This document shows, one piece after another, positions 61,270-64,000 of a stretch of DNA of 64,000 nucleotides (positions are counted from its first letter, which is position 1; every line of letters begins with the position of its first letter). This DNA comes from Methylotenera sp. (lineage in GTDB: Bacteria > Pseudomonadota > Gammaproteobacteria > Burkholderiales > Methylophilaceae): assembly GCA_030652995.1 (NCBI GenBank), contig JAUSAG010000009.1:124001-188000 (forward strand), in the 5' to 3' direction. The notes under the pieces were generated by a model. It was not told the origin of the DNA. It saw only the letters and a program-made list of their open reading frames with translations, and searched no databases. Position numbers and translations under genes: made by a program.

Positions 61270-63885
61270 ATGCAAAAAAAACCTAAAGAAATCGAAGTTA
61301 AAAAGCATAAAGTTGCATTATGGCGCCATACGCTAAAAGATGGATTTTTAGCGTTAGAAACACACTTTTCTGAGCATCCAAATACCACCCGATTATTCAA
61401 GCAACACTGCAAGCTAATTGACCAACTGCTTGCAGATATATGGGCAGAATTACGCATCGATTCAGACTGCTGTTTAATCGCAGTGGGTGGTTATGGACGA
61501 GCTGAGCTTTATCCACACTCGGATATTGATCTACTCATATTACTGCCCGAAAACATCAAAGATAGTGAGGCATTAAATCATGGCATTGAGTTACTGATAG
61601 GCTTAATATGGGATTTAGGCTTAACTGTTGGCAATAGCGTGCGCAATTTAAATGAATGCATATTTGAGGCAAAGAAAGACATTACGGTACAAACTAATTT
61701 ATTAGAATCGCGACTAATATCAGGCAACAAAGCACTTTATCAAACCTTTTTAGTCGAAATTAAATCTAGCTTAAATACTGTCAATTTTTTTGCAGAAAAA
61801 ATTAAAGAGCAAGATCAACGGCATGCAAAATTTAATGATACAGCCTATAACTTAGAGCCTAACATCAAAGAAAGTCCTGGAGGATTACGCGATCTACACA
61901 TGATTGCGTGGCTGGCGCAAAGCTTACAGTTATATGATGGCTCACAATTGAATGCCTCCAGCCTCTGGGTCACCCTCACAAAACACCATGTAATTACAAA
62001 GCTTGAGGCGCGTCAGATCAGGCATCATGAAATGAAATTGCAATCACTGCGCATACGCCTGCACTTTTTGAGTGGGCGACGTGAAGATAGACTGCTGTTT
62101 GATTTTCAAAATGAATTAGCCTGTACGCTAGGCTACATTAATACCCCTCGCAAACGTGCCAGCGAACAATTGATGCAAAGTTATTACCGTAGCGTTAAGT
62201 TTGTAAACTTAATGAATGAAATTTTGCTTAAATTATTACAGCAAATGCTCGAAGTTAAACCACCGCTCATCCAAACGATTAACGCACATTTTGAATCTCA
62301 CAATCAATTACTTGAAGCCAAAACTGCACGTTTATTACAACAACAGCCCTCCGCCATATTTGAGGCATTTTTACTATTACAACAACACCCAGAACTTACT
62401 GGCATGGGCGTAACATTGCTGCGCAATTTGCAACGCGTCAAAAATTTAGTCAATCGTGATTTTCGACAAAACCCTCAAAATAAAAAACGCTTCATAGAGA
62501 TATTATTACAAGCCAACGGCGTTAATCACGCGCTACGCGCCATGAATCGCTACGGCATTCTGGGCAGTTACATTCCAGCATTCGGTAAAATTATTGGGCA
62601 GATGCAACATGACTTATTTCACGTTTACACTGTCGATGAACATATTCTTAATGTGTTGGCTAATTTACGCCGCTTTTCAAAACTAGAACTCAAACATGAA
62701 TTTCCACTTTGCAGCAAACTATTTTCTGAATTTGACGCACCACATTTATTGTATTTAGCCGCTTTATTTCACGACATCGCTAAGGGGCGCGGCGGCGACC
62801 ACTCCTCATTAGGCAAGGCAGATGCAGCGCGATTTTGTAAATCACACGACTTACCCAAGGCGGATGCCGCGCTTGTGGCATGGCTGGTTGAGGCGCATTT
62901 AAAAATGTCAGCCACCGCGCAAAAGTCAGACTTATCAGACCCAACCATTATTGAGTCATTTGCGAACTTTGTACAAAATGAACGCAGGTTAGATGCTTTA
63001 TACTTGCTTACCGTGGCTGATATCCGTGGCACGAGTCCAATGGTTTGGAATGCCTGGAAAGCACGACTGCTAGAAAGCTTGTACCACGCGACCAAGCGTG
63101 CATTAATTGACCCTATATTCCACACCAAGCAAACCATTGCAACGCGCATTGCAGAAGCTACAGATAAATTAAAAAAAATTGGCTTAAGTGCACATGCATA
63201 CCAACAACTATGGGAACAGTTTGGAGAAAATTACTTTGTTCGACATGAAAGTGATGAAATTGCATGGCACAGCCGACTACTAACGCCACACTTAAACACG
63301 ACCCAGCCTATTGTTCGCGCTCGATTAAGCCCCTATGGTGACGGCATTCAGATCATGATTTACACAAAAGATCAAAATGATTTATTTGCACGTATCTGTA
63401 ACTTTTTTGATCGCATGAGCTACAACATTGTAGAAGCGAAAATTTACACGACCGATCACGGCTATGCGCTAGATAGTTTTATTGTTTTAGATCAATCAGG
63501 TAAGTCTGTAAGTTACAGTGGCTTATTAAAGTTTATTGAGGTAGAGCTCACGCAAAAGCTAGATAATAACGCATCATTAGAAGCTCCGCTTCAAGGTCGA
63601 ATCAGCCGCCAAGTAAAACACATGCCCATACAAACGCAAGTTACCATTGTAGAAGTGCCTGAAAATAATAATCACAAATTAGATATTGCCGCGAATGACA
63701 GACCTGGCTTACTGGCTACACTAGCACAGCAATTTATAAAACATGCTATTGAGCTACACAATGCCAAAATCAACACCCTAGGCAATCGTGCCGAAGATAC
63801 CTTTTTAATTTCAGCTAAAAATGGTGACCGATTAAATGATCAAAGCATTCAATCTTTATATCGTGCACTGATGAATGAGATTTAA
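61270..63885 (+). CDS. glnD: bifunctional uridylyltransferase/uridylyl-removing enzyme
   Basis: AVGGYGRAELYPHSDIDLLILLP, ESPGGLRDLHMIAWLAQ, HD motif LAALFHDIAKGRGGDHS, C-terminal ACT domains. Confidence 0.96.
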   Translation: MQKKPKEIEVKKHKVALWRHTLKDGFLALETHFSEHPNTTRLFKQHCKLIDQLLADIWAELRIDSDCCLIAVGGYGRAELYPHSDIDLLILLPENIKDSEALNHGIELLIGLIWDLGLTVGNSVRNLNECIFEAKKDITVQTNLLESRLISGNKALYQTFLVEIKSSLNTVNFFAEKIKEQDQRHAKFNDTAYNLEPNIKESPGGLRDLHMIAWLAQSLQLYDGSQLNASSLWVTLTKHHVITKLEARQIRHHEMKLQSLRIRLHFLSGRREDRLLFDFQNELACTLGYINTPRKRASEQLMQSYYRSVKFVNLMNEILLKLLQQMLEVKPPLIQTINAHFESHNQLLEAKTARLLQQQPSAIFEAFLLLQQHPELTGMGVTLLRNLQRVKNLVNRDFRQNPQNKKRFIEILLQANGVNHALRAMNRYGILGSYIPAFGKIIGQMQHDLFHVYTVDEHILNVLANLRRFSKLELKHEFPLCSKLFSEFDAPHLLYLAALFHDIAKGRGGDHSSLGKADAARFCKSHDLPKADAALVAWLVEAHLKMSATAQKSDLSDPTIIESFANFVQNERRLDALYLLTVADIRGTSPMVWNAWKARLLESLYHATKRALIDPIFHTKQTIATRIAEATDKLKKIGLSAHAYQQLWEQFGENYFVRHESDEIAWHSRLLTPHLNTTQPIVRARLSPYGDGIQIMIYTKDQNDLFARICNFFDRMSYNIVEAKIYTTDHGYALDSFIVLDQSGKSVSYSGLLKFIEVELTQKLDNNASLEAPLQGRISRQVKHMPIQTQVTIVEVPENNNHKLDIAANDRPGLLATLAQQFIKHAIELHNAKINTLGNRAEDTFLISAKNGDRLNDQSIQSLYRALMNEI

Positions 63886-64000
63886 ATAGCGACACTTTAA
63901 AACCGCACCTCATGCGCTTTAACACGTCACGCTCATTAAAAAGCTAACCTAGTTGATAATGCTTACGTAACGCTTTTTTTACATGCCAAGTGCATGACAT

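Noticed and set aside
62769-63149. - strand 126-aa ORF
   Set aside because: Antisense shadow of glnD
63944-64000. Possible 3' end of a minus-strand gene (...SCTWHVKKALRKHYQLG*)
   Set aside because: Only 18 codons visible at the window edge; cannot be assigned

Overview
Gene-dense chromosomal window (64 kb), probably from a methylotrophic betaproteobacterium (Methylophilaceae/Methylotenera-like; inferred from gene content and order, not from a search). Most of it is conserved housekeeping: fabAB; the plsX-fabHDG-acpP-fabF-pabC-mltG-tmk-holB-pilZ-tatD run; the rpsB-tsf-pyrH-frr-uppS-cdsA-dxr-rseP-bamA-skp-lpxD-fabZ-lpxA-lpxB-rnhB run; two-subunit pyruvate carboxylase; map and glnD. The accessory or less ordinary parts are: (i) an mxaRSACKL-type methanol dehydrogenase maturation cluster with no mxaF/I in the window, preceded by a 26-bp near-perfect palindrome over a candidate promoter; (ii) a putative murein-recycling operon (lipoprotein SBP, leaderless YkuD protein, DppB/DppC-type permeases, NagZ), interrupted by a toxin-antitoxin pair plus a frameshifted remnant resembling a restriction-modification C-terminus; (iii) a divergent LysR/pirin module with two TCAAA-N3-TTTGA boxes; (iv) two diverged copies of one palindromic intergenic element and two copies of a GC-rich one; (v) a decayed tnpB/IS605-like 3' end near rpsB; (vi) an internally deleted membrane-GGDEF/EAL-type gene. 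No tRNA, rRNA, CRISPR array or intact transposon was recognised. All identifications come from reading the sequences and were not confirmed by database search.
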